In this document: positions 34,324 to 43,110 of the stretch, piece by piece | How the letters are laid out: each line of letters begins with the position of its first letter | How positions within the stretch are numbered: position 1 is the stretch's first letter | Source: Streptomyces sp. 378 | Lineage (GTDB): Bacteria; Actinomycetota; Actinomycetes; Streptomycetales; Streptomycetaceae | NCBI RefSeq assembly: GCF_030124145.1 | Contig: NZ_JASKMS010000007.1 | Coordinates: forward strand, 186,001-250,000 | DNA: 64,000 nucleotides | Direction: 5' to 3' | The notes under the pieces: model-generated | The model's database searches: none | Seen by the model: only the letters and a program-made list of their open reading frames with translations | What the model was told of the DNA's origin: nothing | Translations under genes and position numbers: made by a program

Positions 34324-35409
34324 GTGAGCATCAACACAAAGCGGCTGACGGCGGCGGTCGTCGGGCTCGGCCTGGCCGGCACACTCGCCGCGTGCGGATC
34401 GTCCGACGGCGGACAGGGGTCCGGTGACTCCAAGACCGTGACGCTCGTCAGCCATGACTCGTGGGCCGCGTCCAAGGACGTCATCACGGCCTTCGAGAAG
34501 CAGTCCGGCTACAAGGTCGACGTCCTGAAGGACGGCGACGCCGGGCAGGCCGTCAACAAGGCCATCCTGACCAAGGACAACCCGCAGGGCGACGTCTTCT
34601 TCGGCGTCGACAACACCCTGCTGTCCCGCGCCCTCGACAACGGCCTCTTCCAGCCCTACGAGCCCAAGGGCTCGGACCGGATCAAGGCCGAGTACCGCGT
34701 CGACCAGGAGCAGCACCGGGTCACGCCCATCGACACCGGCGACATCTGCGTCAACTACGACAAGAAGTACTTCGCCGACCACGACCTGCAGCCGCCGCGC
34801 GACTTCGACGACCTGGTCAAGCCGCAGTACAAGAACCTGCTCGTCACCGAGAACGCCTCCGCCTCCTCGCCCGGCCTCGGCTTCCTGCTCGGCACCGCCG
34901 CCAAGTACGGCGACGACGGCTGGGAGGGGTACTGGAAGAAGCTCAAGGCCAACGGTGTGAAGGTCGTCGACGGCTGGGAGCAGGCCTACAACGAGGAGTT
35001 CTCCGGCTCGGCCGGCGGCAAGAAGGCCAAGGGCGACCGGCCGCTCGTGGTGTCCTACGCCTCCTCGCCGCCCGCCGAGGTCGTCTTCGCCGATCCGAAG
35101 CCGAGCACGGCGCCGACCGGGGTCGCCGAGGGCACCTGCTTCCGGCAGGTCGAGTACGCGGGGCTGCTCAGCAACGCCGAGAACCCCAAGGGCGGCAAGG
35201 CGCTCCTGGACTTTCTGATCAGCGAGCGGTTCCAGCAGGACATGCCGATGAACATGTTCGTGTACCCGGTGCGCGAGGGCGTCCAGGTGCCGCCGGAGTT
35301 CGTGACCTACGGGCCGCAGGCGAAGGACCCCGAGACCATGGACCCGGCGAAGATCGCCGACCACCGCGACCAGTGGGTCAAGTCGTGGACCTCACTCGTC
35401 CTGAAGTAG
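34324..35409 (+). CDS. thiB: Thiamine ABC transporter substrate-binding lipoprotein
   Basis: This predicts 361 residues of the ThiB type (family 1 binding proteins). A lipoprotein signal ends at LAAC (Cys 24), followed by VTLVSHDSWAASKDVITAFE, GDVFFGVDNTLLSRALD, and PVREGVQVPPEFVTYG typical of thiamine-binding proteins. GTG at 34324 follows AGGAGG. It would be anchored at the outer face of the membrane and deliver thiamine to ThiP-ThiQ; control is by the upstream TPP riboswitch. Confidence 0.95.
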   Translation: MSINTKRLTAAVVGLGLAGTLAACGSSDGGQGSGDSKTVTLVSHDSWAASKDVITAFEKQSGYKVDVLKDGDAGQAVNKAILTKDNPQGDVFFGVDNTLLSRALDNGLFQPYEPKGSDRIKAEYRVDQEQHRVTPIDTGDICVNYDKKYFADHDLQPPRDFDDLVKPQYKNLLVTENASASSPGLGFLLGTAAKYGDDGWEGYWKKLKANGVKVVDGWEQAYNEEFSGSAGGKKAKGDRPLVVSYASSPPAEVVFADPKPSTAPTGVAEGTCFRQVEYAGLLSNAENPKGGKALLDFLISERFQQDMPMNMFVYPVREGVQVPPEFVTYGPQAKDPETMDPAKIADHRDQWVKSWTSLVLK

Positions 35410-37049
35410 CCGTTCGGCGGCGGGGCGCGGCGGCGCGGTTCGGTCTGCTGGCCGTGCCCGTCGCGTTCTTCGCGGTCTTCTTCGCCTACCCCGTCGCCGC
35501 GATCGTCGCGCGTGGCCTCAAAGCCGACGGGACCTGGCACCTCGGGCGGATCGGGGACGTGCTGGCGCAGTCGGGCGTCCGGCACGTCCTGTGGTTCACC
35601 ACCTGGCAGGCGGTGGTCTCCACCGTGCTCACGCTGCTCGTCGCGCTCCCCGGCGCGTACGTCTTCGCGCGCTTCGACTTCCCCGGCAAGCAGGCCCTGA
35701 GGGCGGTCGTCACCGTCCCGTTCGTCCTGCCGACGGTCGTCGTCGGTACGGCGTTCCTGGCGCTGGTCGGGCGGGGCGGTCCGCTCGACGAGCTGTGGGG
35801 CGTACGTCTGGACACCACGGTGTGGGCGATCCTGCTCGCGCACGTCTTCTTCAACTACGCGGTCGTCGTCCGCACCGTCGGAGGGCTCTGGGCGCAGCTC
35901 GACCCCCGGCAGGAGGAGGCCGCCCGGATGCTCGGGGCGTCCCCGCTGAAGGCCTGGCGGCAGGTCACCCTGCCCGCGCTCGGCCCCGCCGTGGCCGCCG
36001 CCGCCCTCATGGTCTTCCTGTTCACCTTCACCTCCTTCGGCGTCGTGCAGATCCTCGGCGGGCCCACCTTCTCCACCCTGGAGGTGGAGATCTACCGGCA
36101 GACGTCCGAGATCTTCGACCTGTCCACCGCGGCCGTACTGACCATGATCCAGTTCGTGGCGGTGGGCGCGATCCTCGCGGTGCACGCCTGGACCGTGCGA
36201 CGGCGGGAGACCGCGCTGCGGCTGGTGGACGCGTCCGTGACCGCGCGCCGGCCCCGTGGCGCGGGGCAGTGGGCGATGCTCGGCGGGGTGCTCGTCACCG
36301 TCGCCTTGCTGCTCGTGCTCCCGCTGGCCGTGCTGGTGCAGCGGTCTCTGGGTGCGCCGGGCCTCGGCTACTACCGGGCGCTGACCCGCGAGGACGGGGG
36401 AGTGTTCCTGGTCCCGCCGATCGAGGCGATCGGCAACAGCCTGTCGTACGCCGTCGCCGCCACGCTCATCGCCGTGGCGATCGGCGGTCTCGCCGCGGTC
36501 GCGCTCACCCGCCGGGACGCCGGGCGGTTCGTGCGCGGCTTCGACGCGCTGCTGATGCTGCCGCTCGGGGTGTCCGCGGTGACCGTCGGCTTCGGGTTCC
36601 TGATCTCCCTCGACGAGCCGCCGCTGGACCTCAGGTCGTCCTGGATCCTGGTGCCGCTCGCGCAGGCGCTGGTCGGGGTGCCGTTCGTGGTGCGAACCAT
36701 GCTGCCCGTGCTGCGGGCGGTGGACGTGCGGCTGCGGGAGGCGGCCTCGGTGCTCGGGGCCTCACCCTGGCGGGTGTGGCGGGAGGTGGACCTGCCGATG
36801 GTGCGGCGGGCGCTGCTGATCGCGGCCGGGTTCGCCTTCGCCGTGTCGCTCGGGGAGTTCGGCGCCACGGTGTTCATCGCACGGCCCGACCGGCCGACGC
36901 TGCCGGTGGCCGTGGCCCGGCTGCTCGGGCGGCCCGGGGATCTCAACTACGGCCAGGCGATGGCCCTCTCGACGATTCTGATGGTGGTGTGCGCCGTGGC
37001 CCTGCTGGTGCTGGAGAAGCTCCGCACGGACCGGACGGGGGAGTTCTGA
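35385..37049 (+). CDS. thiP: Thiamine ABC transporter permease
   Basis: This predicts about 554 residues (from GTG 35385, overlapping thiB by 25 bases; a later GTG 35451 is possible) with two permease halves, each with about six membrane helices and an EAA loop: QEEAARMLGASPLKAWRQVT in the first half and REAASVLGASPWRVWREVDLP in the second. This duplicated layout is typical of ThiP. Its stop overlaps the thiQ start, showing coupling. Confidence 0.93.
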   Translation: MDLTRPEVAVRRRGAAARFGLLAVPVAFFAVFFAYPVAAIVARGLKADGTWHLGRIGDVLAQSGVRHVLWFTTWQAVVSTVLTLLVALPGAYVFARFDFPGKQALRAVVTVPFVLPTVVVGTAFLALVGRGGPLDELWGVRLDTTVWAILLAHVFFNYAVVVRTVGGLWAQLDPRQEEAARMLGASPLKAWRQVTLPALGPAVAAAALMVFLFTFTSFGVVQILGGPTFSTLEVEIYRQTSEIFDLSTAAVLTMIQFVAVGAILAVHAWTVRRRETALRLVDASVTARRPRGAGQWAMLGGVLVTVALLLVLPLAVLVQRSLGAPGLGYYRALTREDGGVFLVPPIEAIGNSLSYAVAATLIAVAIGGLAAVALTRRDAGRFVRGFDALLMLPLGVSAVTVGFGFLISLDEPPLDLRSSWILVPLAQALVGVPFVVRTMLPVLRAVDVRLREAASVLGASPWRVWREVDLPMVRRALLIAAGFAFAVSLGEFGATVFIARPDRPTLPVAVARLLGRPGDLNYGQAMALSTILMVVCAVALLVLEKLRTDRTGEF

Positions 37050-38065
37050 TGCTGGCTCTGCGGGGGGCGACGGTTCGCTTCGGAGGCCGTGCCGTGCTGG
37101 ACGCCGTCGATCTGGAGGTCGCCGAGCACGAGGTCGTGTGTGTGCTCGGGCCCAGCGGCAGCGGCAAGTCGACCCTGCTGCGGGCGGTGGCCGGGCTGCA
37201 ACCCCTCGACTCCGGGCGGGTGGTGCTCGACGGGCGCGACCAGGCGGGCGTGCCGGCGCACCGGCGGGGGGTCGGGCTGATGTTCCAGGACCACCAGCTG
37301 TTCCCGCAGCGGGACGTGGGCGGCAACGTGGCCTTCGGCCTGCGGATGCACGGCGAGCCGAGGCGGCGGCAGGCCGAGCGGGTGCGGGAGTTGCTGGACC
37401 TCGTGGGACTGCCGGGTGCGGGCTGCCGAGCCGTCGCCGCACTGTCCGGCGGGGAGCAGCAGCGGGTGGCGCTGGCCCGGGCCCTGGCGCCGAACCCCCG
37501 GCTGCTGATGCTGGACGAGCCGCTGGGGCAGCTCGACCGGTCGCTGAGGGAGCGGCTGGTCGTCGAACTGAGGGAACTGTTCGGCCGGTTGGGCACCACC
37601 GTGCTCGCGGTGACGCACGACCAGGGGGAGGCCTTCGCGCTGGCCGACCGGGTCGTGGTGATGCGGGACGGGCGGATCGCCCAGTCCGGGACGCCCCTCG
37701 ATGTGTGGCAACGGCCCGCCGACGCGTTCGTCGCCCGTTTCCTCGGCTTCGAGAACGTGGTCGAGGCGACGGTCGGGGCGGAGGCCGCGGACACGCCGTG
37801 GGGCAAGGTGCCGGTGCCCGAGGGTGCCCCGCACGGGACGCGTACGCTGCTCGTACGCCCGGCCGGAGTACGCCTGGTGCCCGCTGACACGGGCCTGCGC
37901 TGCACGGTGACCGCCCGCACCTTCAGGGGCACCCACGTCGCCGTCCACCTCCAGCCGGAGGACGCCCCGCGCCTGGAGGCGGCGTGCGCGCTGCGGGCCG
38001 CACCGGAGGTCGGGGACGCGGTCGGAGTGGAGTTCGACCCGGCCGACATCGTGGTGCTCGGCTGA
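37049..38065 (+). CDS. thiQ: Thiamine ABC transporter ATP-binding protein
   Basis: This predicts 338 residues with the ABC ATPase core: Walker A GPSGSGKST (about 36-44), Q-loop GLMFQDHQLFPQ, signature LSGGEQQRVALARAL (about 133), Walker B LLMLDEPLGQLD and H-loop VTHDQGEA. A C-terminal TOBE-like domain follows (about 240-338). ATG at 37049 overlaps the thiP stop. It powers thiamine import with ThiBP. Confidence 0.95.
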   Translation: MLALRGATVRFGGRAVLDAVDLEVAEHEVVCVLGPSGSGKSTLLRAVAGLQPLDSGRVVLDGRDQAGVPAHRRGVGLMFQDHQLFPQRDVGGNVAFGLRMHGEPRRRQAERVRELLDLVGLPGAGCRAVAALSGGEQQRVALARALAPNPRLLMLDEPLGQLDRSLRERLVVELRELFGRLGTTVLAVTHDQGEAFALADRVVVMRDGRIAQSGTPLDVWQRPADAFVARFLGFENVVEATVGAEAADTPWGKVPVPEGAPHGTRTLLVRPAGVRLVPADTGLRCTVTARTFRGTHVAVHLQPEDAPRLEAACALRAAPEVGDAVGVEFDPADIVVLG

Positions 38066-38090
38066 TCGCTTCCGGCTCGGGGCGCCGGGC

Positions 38091-38901
38091 ATGACGCCGC
38101 TCGCGCACGACCGCTGTCGCGACGAGATCGCCCACCGGGTCGGCCTGTCGAGGTCCGGCGTGATCCCGGGCACCGATCTGTCCGGCACCATGCCCACCTG
38201 CCCCGCCTGCCCCGGCTGCCCCGGCTGACCGCTGGAGGACCTGGTCCGGCATACGGGCGGGGCCCTGCGCCGGGTGGAGTCCATCGTGCGGACCCGGGTC
38301 CAGGGGGAGGTGCCCGAGGAGCGGGTGCCGCGTCTCGCGGGAGCCGCGGCCCGGGGCGACGCCGGGGGTGCCGGACGCGTGGCCGCCGGAGAGCGGCGAG
38401 CAGGTCGTCGCGGCGCTGCCCGAGGCCGGACCGGTCACCGAGGTGTGGGCCGCCCGGGCGGGGATCCGCAGCTTCGGGGGTCTGAACCCGCCGGGTGAGG
38501 CACAAGATCACCGCGCGGACGCCACGCTCGCCGCGGGGCTGCCCCGAGAGGTCGCGCCCGAGGTGGTCGCCGACGCGGTCCACGGGTGGCCGTAGAGCGT
38601 CCGGCACGTGCGGCGGACCGCGCCGGACGACGACGTGAGGGACCTGCGCGGCCCGGACCGCGGCATCCAGCCGCCCGCCACCGACACGGGCCCGGAGTGA
38701 ACGCCGAGTGGCTCATCGAGCTCACCGAGGACGGTGTCTCCTGGCGCAGGGGGACCGAGAACCACGGTCGCCCTGCGCGGACCGCTCACCTCCGTGCTGC
38801 TGGGGTTCCACTGCCGACTCCCGCCATACGTCGAGGAGTTTCGGGTGCTCGGCGACCGGGAGCTGCCGGAGTTCCGGCTGGAGCGGGCGACGTTCGGATG
38901 A
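38091..38901 (+). pseudogene. Degraded mycothiol-dependent maleylpyruvate isomerase-family gene
   Basis: The intergenic stretch reads as a former TIGR03083/DinB-like mycothiol-dependent enzyme: start THLAHDRC-like MTPLAHDRCRDEI, then PTCP...PLEDLVRHTGGALRRVESIVR, later VAPEVVADAV, VRDLRGPDRGI and AEWLIELTEDGVSWRR. The first frame is stopped at TGA 38226-38228, where the family has Trp (CPGW to CPG-stop), after a CPACPGCPG expansion. Frameshifts near 38370-38450 and further stops near 38592 and 38698 follow. The gene therefore cannot make a full product. Confidence 0.8.
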
Positions 38902-38903
38902 GA

Positions 38904-38950
38904 CGTGACGTGGCCCGCCCCCCCCGGGTCGGGGGACGGGCCACGTCACG
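38904..38950. terminator. Strong bidirectional terminator
   Basis: CGTGACGTGGCCCG (38904-38917) pairs with CGGGCCACGTCACG (38937-38950) around a 19-base GC loop. It lies between the decayed gene and the convergent sortase-substrate gene and is well preserved although the gene is not. Confidence 0.85.
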
Positions 38951-38963
38951 GTGTGCGCGGGCG

Positions 38964-39674
38964 TCAGCTGTCGCTGTTCGTCCCGCGACGGCGCATGCCG
39001 AAGAACACCGCACCGCCACCGACGACGACCAGGGCCGCCGCGATGCCGGCGATGACGCCGGTGTTGGAGTCGGCACCGGTCTCGGCGAGGTTGGAGTCAC
39101 CGGCCGGGGCGGGCACGTTGCCCGCCGGTGAGGTGCTCTGGCTCTCCGACGGCTTCGGAGCCGGGGTCTCGGTCTCCTCGGCCGGCTTCGACGGGGCGGC
39201 CGACGGGGTCGGCGTCACCGGGGGAGTCGAGGCCGGGGGAGTCGAAGCCGGGGGCTTCTCCTCCTCCTTCTTCTTGCAGGCGGTGGCCGGAGTGACGAGG
39301 TTCGGTTTGATGTCCTCGTCGACGTAGCGCGCGGCCTTGACGTGGATGCGGTACTCGGCGTTCGGCTTCCAGTCGTCGGCGAAGGTGATGGTGGTGCCCT
39401 CGCGCGAGCCCCTCACCACCTGCTCGCCGATCTTCTTCACGTCGGCACCGTTGTTCTCCAGGTACACGGTGACCGTGGCCGGGATGCCGGCGGGGTCCAC
39501 GTCGGTGACGGTGATGACGCCCTTGTCGCCGTCGCACTTGGCCTCGGCGGAGAACTCGCTGATGTCGCAGGCGAGCGCGTTGCCGGCGGTGCCGAGCGCG
39601 AGCGCGGCCGAGGCGGAGACGACACCGAGGACGCGCACGGCACGTGCGCGGCGGGATACGGACAGAACTGCCAC
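38964..39674 (-). CDS. Secreted wall-anchored protein with LAETG sortase signal
   Basis: This predicts 236 residues: a signal peptide (about 1-35, ending ALA), a beta-rich domain with two Cys pairs (ACDISEF, AKCDGD and ATACKK), and a long Pro/Thr/Ser linker. The C-terminus is a sorting signal: LAETG (about residue 202), a hydrophobic span, and the basic tail RRRGTNSDS. LAxTG is recognised by class E sortases in Streptomyces. It could be a surface protein of aerial hyphae or spores. A strong promoter lies at 39755-39782. Confidence 0.9.
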   Translation of the reverse strand: MAVLSVSRRARAVRVLGVVSASAALALGTAGNALACDISEFSAEAKCDGDKGVITVTDVDPAGIPATVTVYLENNGADVKKIGEQVVRGSREGTTITFADDWKPNAEYRIHVKAARYVDEDIKPNLVTPATACKKKEEEKPPASTPPASTPPVTPTPSAAPSKPAEETETPAPKPSESQSTSPAGNVPAPAGDSNLAETGADSNTGVIAGIAAALVVVGGGAVFFGMRRRGTNSDS

Positions 39675-39754
39675 GTTTGTCCTTTACAGGATTGCTCAAG
39701 CGGGGGGTTGAGGCAGTGTTGACTGAACATCAGCACTACCGGGAGGCTCACAGG

Positions 39755-39782
39755 TCTATAAGCGCTGCATAAGTAGTGTCAA
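39755..39782 (-). promoter_or_regulatory. Sigma-70 type promoter for the LAETG protein gene
   Basis: On the minus strand TTGACA (39782-39777) and TATAGA (39760-39755) are spaced by 16 bases, close to the vegetative (HrdB) consensus, ending about 81 bases before the start codon. Confidence 0.75.
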
Positions 39783-39820
39783 CGCATAGGCGGCTTGCCG
39801 GCACTTGCTTTGCCTTCTTA

Positions 39821-40933
39821 TTAACCGCCGAGACGTTTCAGCGCCCCCGGCGCCTCCTCGATCCGCTCCACCAGCGCGATGCGCGCCTCCATCGAACGCT
39901 CCCGGGCCAGCGACCGGAGCAGCGGCCACGCGGGCAGCTTCTCCGTCCAGTGCGTGCGGTTCACCAGCACCATCGGCGTCGGCTCGCCGCGCGACTCGTA
40001 GTAATTGGGCGTCGCGTTGTCGAAGATCTCCTGCACGGTCCCGGCGGCGCCCGGGAGGAACACCACGCCCGCGTTGCACCGGGCCAGCAGGCCGTCCTCG
40101 CGGGTGGCGTTGGCGAAGTACTTGGCGATGTGGGAGGCGAAGGCGTTGGGCGGTTCGTGGCCGTAGAACCAGGTGGGGATGCCGACCGAGCGGCCGCCGC
40201 GGGGCCAGCGGGCGCGCACCTCGAAGGCGGCCGAGGCCCAGTGGGTGATCGACGGGGTGAAGTGCGGTGCCGCGCCGAGGAGTTCCAGTGACTCGGTGAG
40301 CATCTCGTCGTCGAACGGGGCCGCGTAGGCACCGAGGTTCGCGGCCTCCATCGCGCCCGGTCCACCGCCGGTGGCGACCGTGAAGCCGGCGCGGGCCAGT
40401 TCCCGGCCGAGCCGTGCGGCACCGGCGTACTCCTCGGTGCCGCGCGCCATCGCGTGGCCGCCCATCACCCCCACGACCCGGGCGCCGGACAGGAGTTCGT
40501 CGAGGGCGTCCGAGACGGAGTCGTCGTGGACCGCGCGCAGCATGGAGGCGTAGATGTCGCCGTCCGCCTTCGTGCGCTGGAACCAGGCGTAGGCCAGGGC
40601 GTCGGGCGTGGCCTCGTAACCGTCGGCCAGCGACGTGAAGAGTTCGTCCGGGGAGTACACCAGGCCGCGGTACGGGTCGAACGGCAGGCCCGGGACCGGC
40701 GGGAAGACCAGGGCGCCCTCCCCGCGGATCTTCGCGGCCGCCTCCTCGCGCATCGCGCAGCCGAGGAAGAGCGCGCCCGCCGTGTCCGTGCCGAGCAATG
40801 CGCGCGTACGGTCCGTGAGGTCGACGGCCTGGACGCGGTATCCGGCGAGCGAACCGCGCGCCGCGACGGTCGCGTCGAACTCCTCGAGGGTCTCTATCTC
40901 ACGGTCGTCATGGTGGGCCGCATGGGCGGGCAT
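39821..40933 (-). CDS. LOG-family (Rossmann-fold nucleotide-binding) protein
   Basis: This predicts about 370 residues (373 from GTG 40942). The C-terminal half has the LOG/lysine-decarboxylase-like motifs GGGPGAMEAANLGA (about residue 190) and PGAAGTVQEIFDNATPNYY (about residue 300), with a catalytic-type Arg before them. The N-terminal ~140 residues are an extra helical region. Family members release free bases from cytokinin-like nucleotides (PGGxGTxxE motif; here PGAAGTVQE). The substrate is unknown. Confidence 0.88.
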   Translation of the reverse strand: MPAHAAHHDDREIETLEEFDATVAARGSLAGYRVQAVDLTDRTRALLGTDTAGALFLGCAMREEAAAKIRGEGALVFPPVPGLPFDPYRGLVYSPDELFTSLADGYEATPDALAYAWFQRTKADGDIYASMLRAVHDDSVSDALDELLSGARVVGVMGGHAMARGTEEYAGAARLGRELARAGFTVATGGGPGAMEAANLGAYAAPFDDEMLTESLELLGAAPHFTPSITHWASAAFEVRARWPRGGRSVGIPTWFYGHEPPNAFASHIAKYFANATREDGLLARCNAGVVFLPGAAGTVQEIFDNATPNYYESRGEPTPMVLVNRTHWTEKLPAWPLLRSLARERSMEARIALVERIEEAPGALKRLGG

Positions 40934-40966
40934 CGTCTGCACTCGCCCATGCTGGCACAGCGCCGC

Positions 40967-41374
40967 TCAGCCCTGGACGGCCGCCGGGTCCATCCACACG
41001 ACCTCGAAGGTGTGGCCGTCGACGTCGTCGAACGCGCGGCCGTACATGAAGCCGTGGTCCTGGGTCTCACCGGAGACGGAACCGCCCGCCGCGACCGCCT
41101 TCTCGACCAGTTCGTCGACCTTGTCGCGGCTCTCGGCGCTCAGCGCGAGCAGCACCTCGCTGGTCTTCGTCGAGTCCGCGACCTCCTTCTTGGTGAACTG
41201 GAGGTACTTCTCCTTGGTGTGCACCATGACCACGATGGTGTCGCTGATCACGACCGAAGCGGTCGTGTCGTCGCTGAACTGGTCGTTGATCGTGAAGCCC
41301 AGCTCCGTGAAGAATTTCTTCGAGGCGTCCAGGTCGCCGGTGCACAGGTTCACGAAGATCATCTGCTGGTACAT
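40967..41374 (-). CDS. Glyoxalase/VOC-superfamily protein
   Basis: This predicts 135 residues with the VOC fold: MIFVNLCTGDLDASKKFFTE at the start, then EVLLALSAESRDKVDELVEK, and C-terminal FDDVDGHTFEVVWMDP (a metal-ligand-like Glu). ATG at 41374 follows GGGAGAGACC. Family members act as dioxygenases, isomerases or resistance proteins; here the role is unknown. It precedes the LOG gene on the same strand. Confidence 0.9.
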   Translation of the reverse strand: MYQQMIFVNLCTGDLDASKKFFTELGFTINDQFSDDTTASVVISDTIVVMVHTKEKYLQFTKKEVADSTKTSEVLLALSAESRDKVDELVEKAVAAGGSVSGETQDHGFMYGRAFDDVDGHTFEVVWMDPAAVQG

Positions 41375-41493
41375 GCCAGGTCTCTCCCATCAAGTCCGTG
41401 TCGTTACGCGGGGATGGACCGGGTGCCGGTCCGGGACTCATCGGCCTACGGAGAATTTTTTCGTACGACTTTTCCCAGTGGCTGCGGCGGGGC

Positions 41494-43110
41494 TCAGCGG
41501 GCCAGGGGCAGCGCGGCGAGTTCCGCGACCGTCAGGGAGAGGGGACCGAACAGGGCGAACAGCGCGCCCGTGCGGAGGGCGGCGGCACTGCGCAGCATCG
41601 TGGCGGGGGCGCCGAGGCGCAGCAGCGCGGCGGTGGTGCCGGCACGGGCCTGCCGGGCCTCGACGGCGGCCGTGAGGAGCGTCGCCACGGTGCAGCCGGC
41701 CACGAGGAGCACGCCGAGGGTGGTGAGCGGACCGAGCGAGAGCCCGTGCGGGGCGTGCAGCAGAGCCATGGCCCACGTGGCGGACGCGACCGCGCAGACG
41801 ACACCCAGGGGACGCCCGATGCGGACGGACTCCGCCATGAGGATGCGGCCGGCCAGGAGCCGCAGGGCGCCCGGGCGGGCGGACTGGAGCAGCCGCCCGC
41901 ACAGGTGGGTCAGTCCCGGACCGGCCAGGGCCAGGCCGACGGCGGCCAGCGCCCAGCCCGCCATCACGCCGGGGGAGGCACCGGAGAAGCTGAGGTCGGG
42001 CGGGGTGGGGGCGGTGCGGCTCGTGTAGGTCTCCACGGCCAGGCCCGCGGCCAGCACGGTGATGCCCCAGGGGAGACCGGAGGGGGCGGCGGTGCTGTCC
42101 GGCAGGGCCGCCTCGGGGGCGGGGCCGTCGAGGGCGTCGGGTGCGCCGGCGGTCGGGCCGGTGTGCCGTGCCAGGGCACCGGCGGGGCTGATGGCGCCGG
42201 CCGCGTCCGGCGCCGCGGCGCGCGGGCTGAGCCCTTGAGCGGATTCCGCGGCCGCGCTCTTCGCTCCTGTCGGCTCCGGTGCGGCCGGGTGCGGGGTGCC
42301 GGGCGCGGTGACCTCCACGGCCGCCTCTCCGGCGCCCGGGTGCGCCGCGGGTGGCCGAGGGGGGTCCGCGACCGCGCTCACCGACCCACCGGAACCGGCG
42401 ACCGCGGCCGCAACCGACCCGCTGGTCCGGGCCGCCGGCGGGCCGCTCTTCGGGGCGGACCCGGCGGTGCCGCCGGTCTCCGGCCGGGCGAGTTGCCGGC
42501 CGAACCGGCCGTACGCCCCGAAGGTCTCGCGGTTGCTGGTGCGCCGGTAGGCGCCGAAGCGGCCGTACATCCGGGCCGGCCCGGACCGGGCGGGCGCCGC
42601 CTCGCGCGGCCGCAGGGCCAGCGCCACCGCCACCGACGCGCCGACGGGCACGAGCGCCAGCAGGGTCAGGGCGGCCGGCAGTGGCAGGGGCTGGTCCGCG
42701 GCGAGCCACTCGGCGGCGGCGCCGTCGAAGGGCATGCCCTTCAGGTCGCCCCGCAGGTGCAGGAAGACCAGCAGGGCCACCATCGAGCCGAGGGTGCAGG
42801 ACAGGGCGGTCGTCGTCGCCGAGACGGCCATCATGCGCACCGGCCCGAGACCGATCGCCGCGAGGCCGGGGCGGGGCTCGGTGCCCGGGTCGGTACGGGC
42901 CACCGCGAGCGCGAAGTACACGGTGGCGGCCAGGGGAGCCGTGCACCAGGCCAGCCGCAGCAGGGCGGAACCGGGGGCGCCGGGGTGGCCCAGGGCGTAG
43001 CCGAGGGCGCAGAGCAGCAGGAAACCCGTGCCCGCCGAGGCGGCCGCGACCAGGAGGCGGCGCAGTTGGACGGCGGGGTGGGCGCCGCGGGTCAGACGGA
43101 GAGCGAGCAC
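41494..43110 (-). CDS. ABC transporter permease with long low-complexity insert
   Basis: This predicts 538 residues with membrane helices near residues 15-40, 55-75, 90-115 and 150-170, then a ~150-residue insert (about 185-335) rich in Ala, Gly, Pro and Ser (ARSGPARMYGRFGAYRRTS at its start), and four to six further C-terminal helices. It resembles FtsX/MacB-like or two-domain actinobacterial permeases. GTG at 43110 overlaps the ATPase gene by 19 bases, so the pair is one operon. The transported substrate is unknown. Confidence 0.8.
   Translation of the reverse strand: MLALRLTRGAHPAVQLRRLLVAAASAGTGFLLLCALGYALGHPGAPGSALLRLAWCTAPLAATVYFALAVARTDPGTEPRPGLAAIGLGPVRMMAVSATTTALSCTLGSMVALLVFLHLRGDLKGMPFDGAAAEWLAADQPLPLPAALTLLALVPVGASVAVALALRPREAAPARSGPARMYGRFGAYRRTSNRETFGAYGRFGRQLARPETGGTAGSAPKSGPPAARTSGSVAAAVAGSGGSVSAVADPPRPPAAHPGAGEAAVEVTAPGTPHPAAPEPTGAKSAAAESAQGLSPRAAAPDAAGAISPAGALARHTGPTAGAPDALDGPAPEAALPDSTAAPSGLPWGITVLAAGLAVETYTSRTAPTPPDLSFSGASPGVMAGWALAAVGLALAGPGLTHLCGRLLQSARPGALRLLAGRILMAESVRIGRPLGVVCAVASATWAMALLHAPHGLSLGPLTTLGVLLVAGCTVATLLTAAVEARQARAGTTAALLRLGAPATMLRSAAALRTGALFALFGPLSLTVAELAALPLAR

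Noticed and set aside
38274..39131. Several short independent genes between thiQ and the LAETG gene
   Set aside because: Together they read as one family (mycothiol-dependent isomerase-like) broken by stops and frameshifts, so a single pseudogene is a better explanation.
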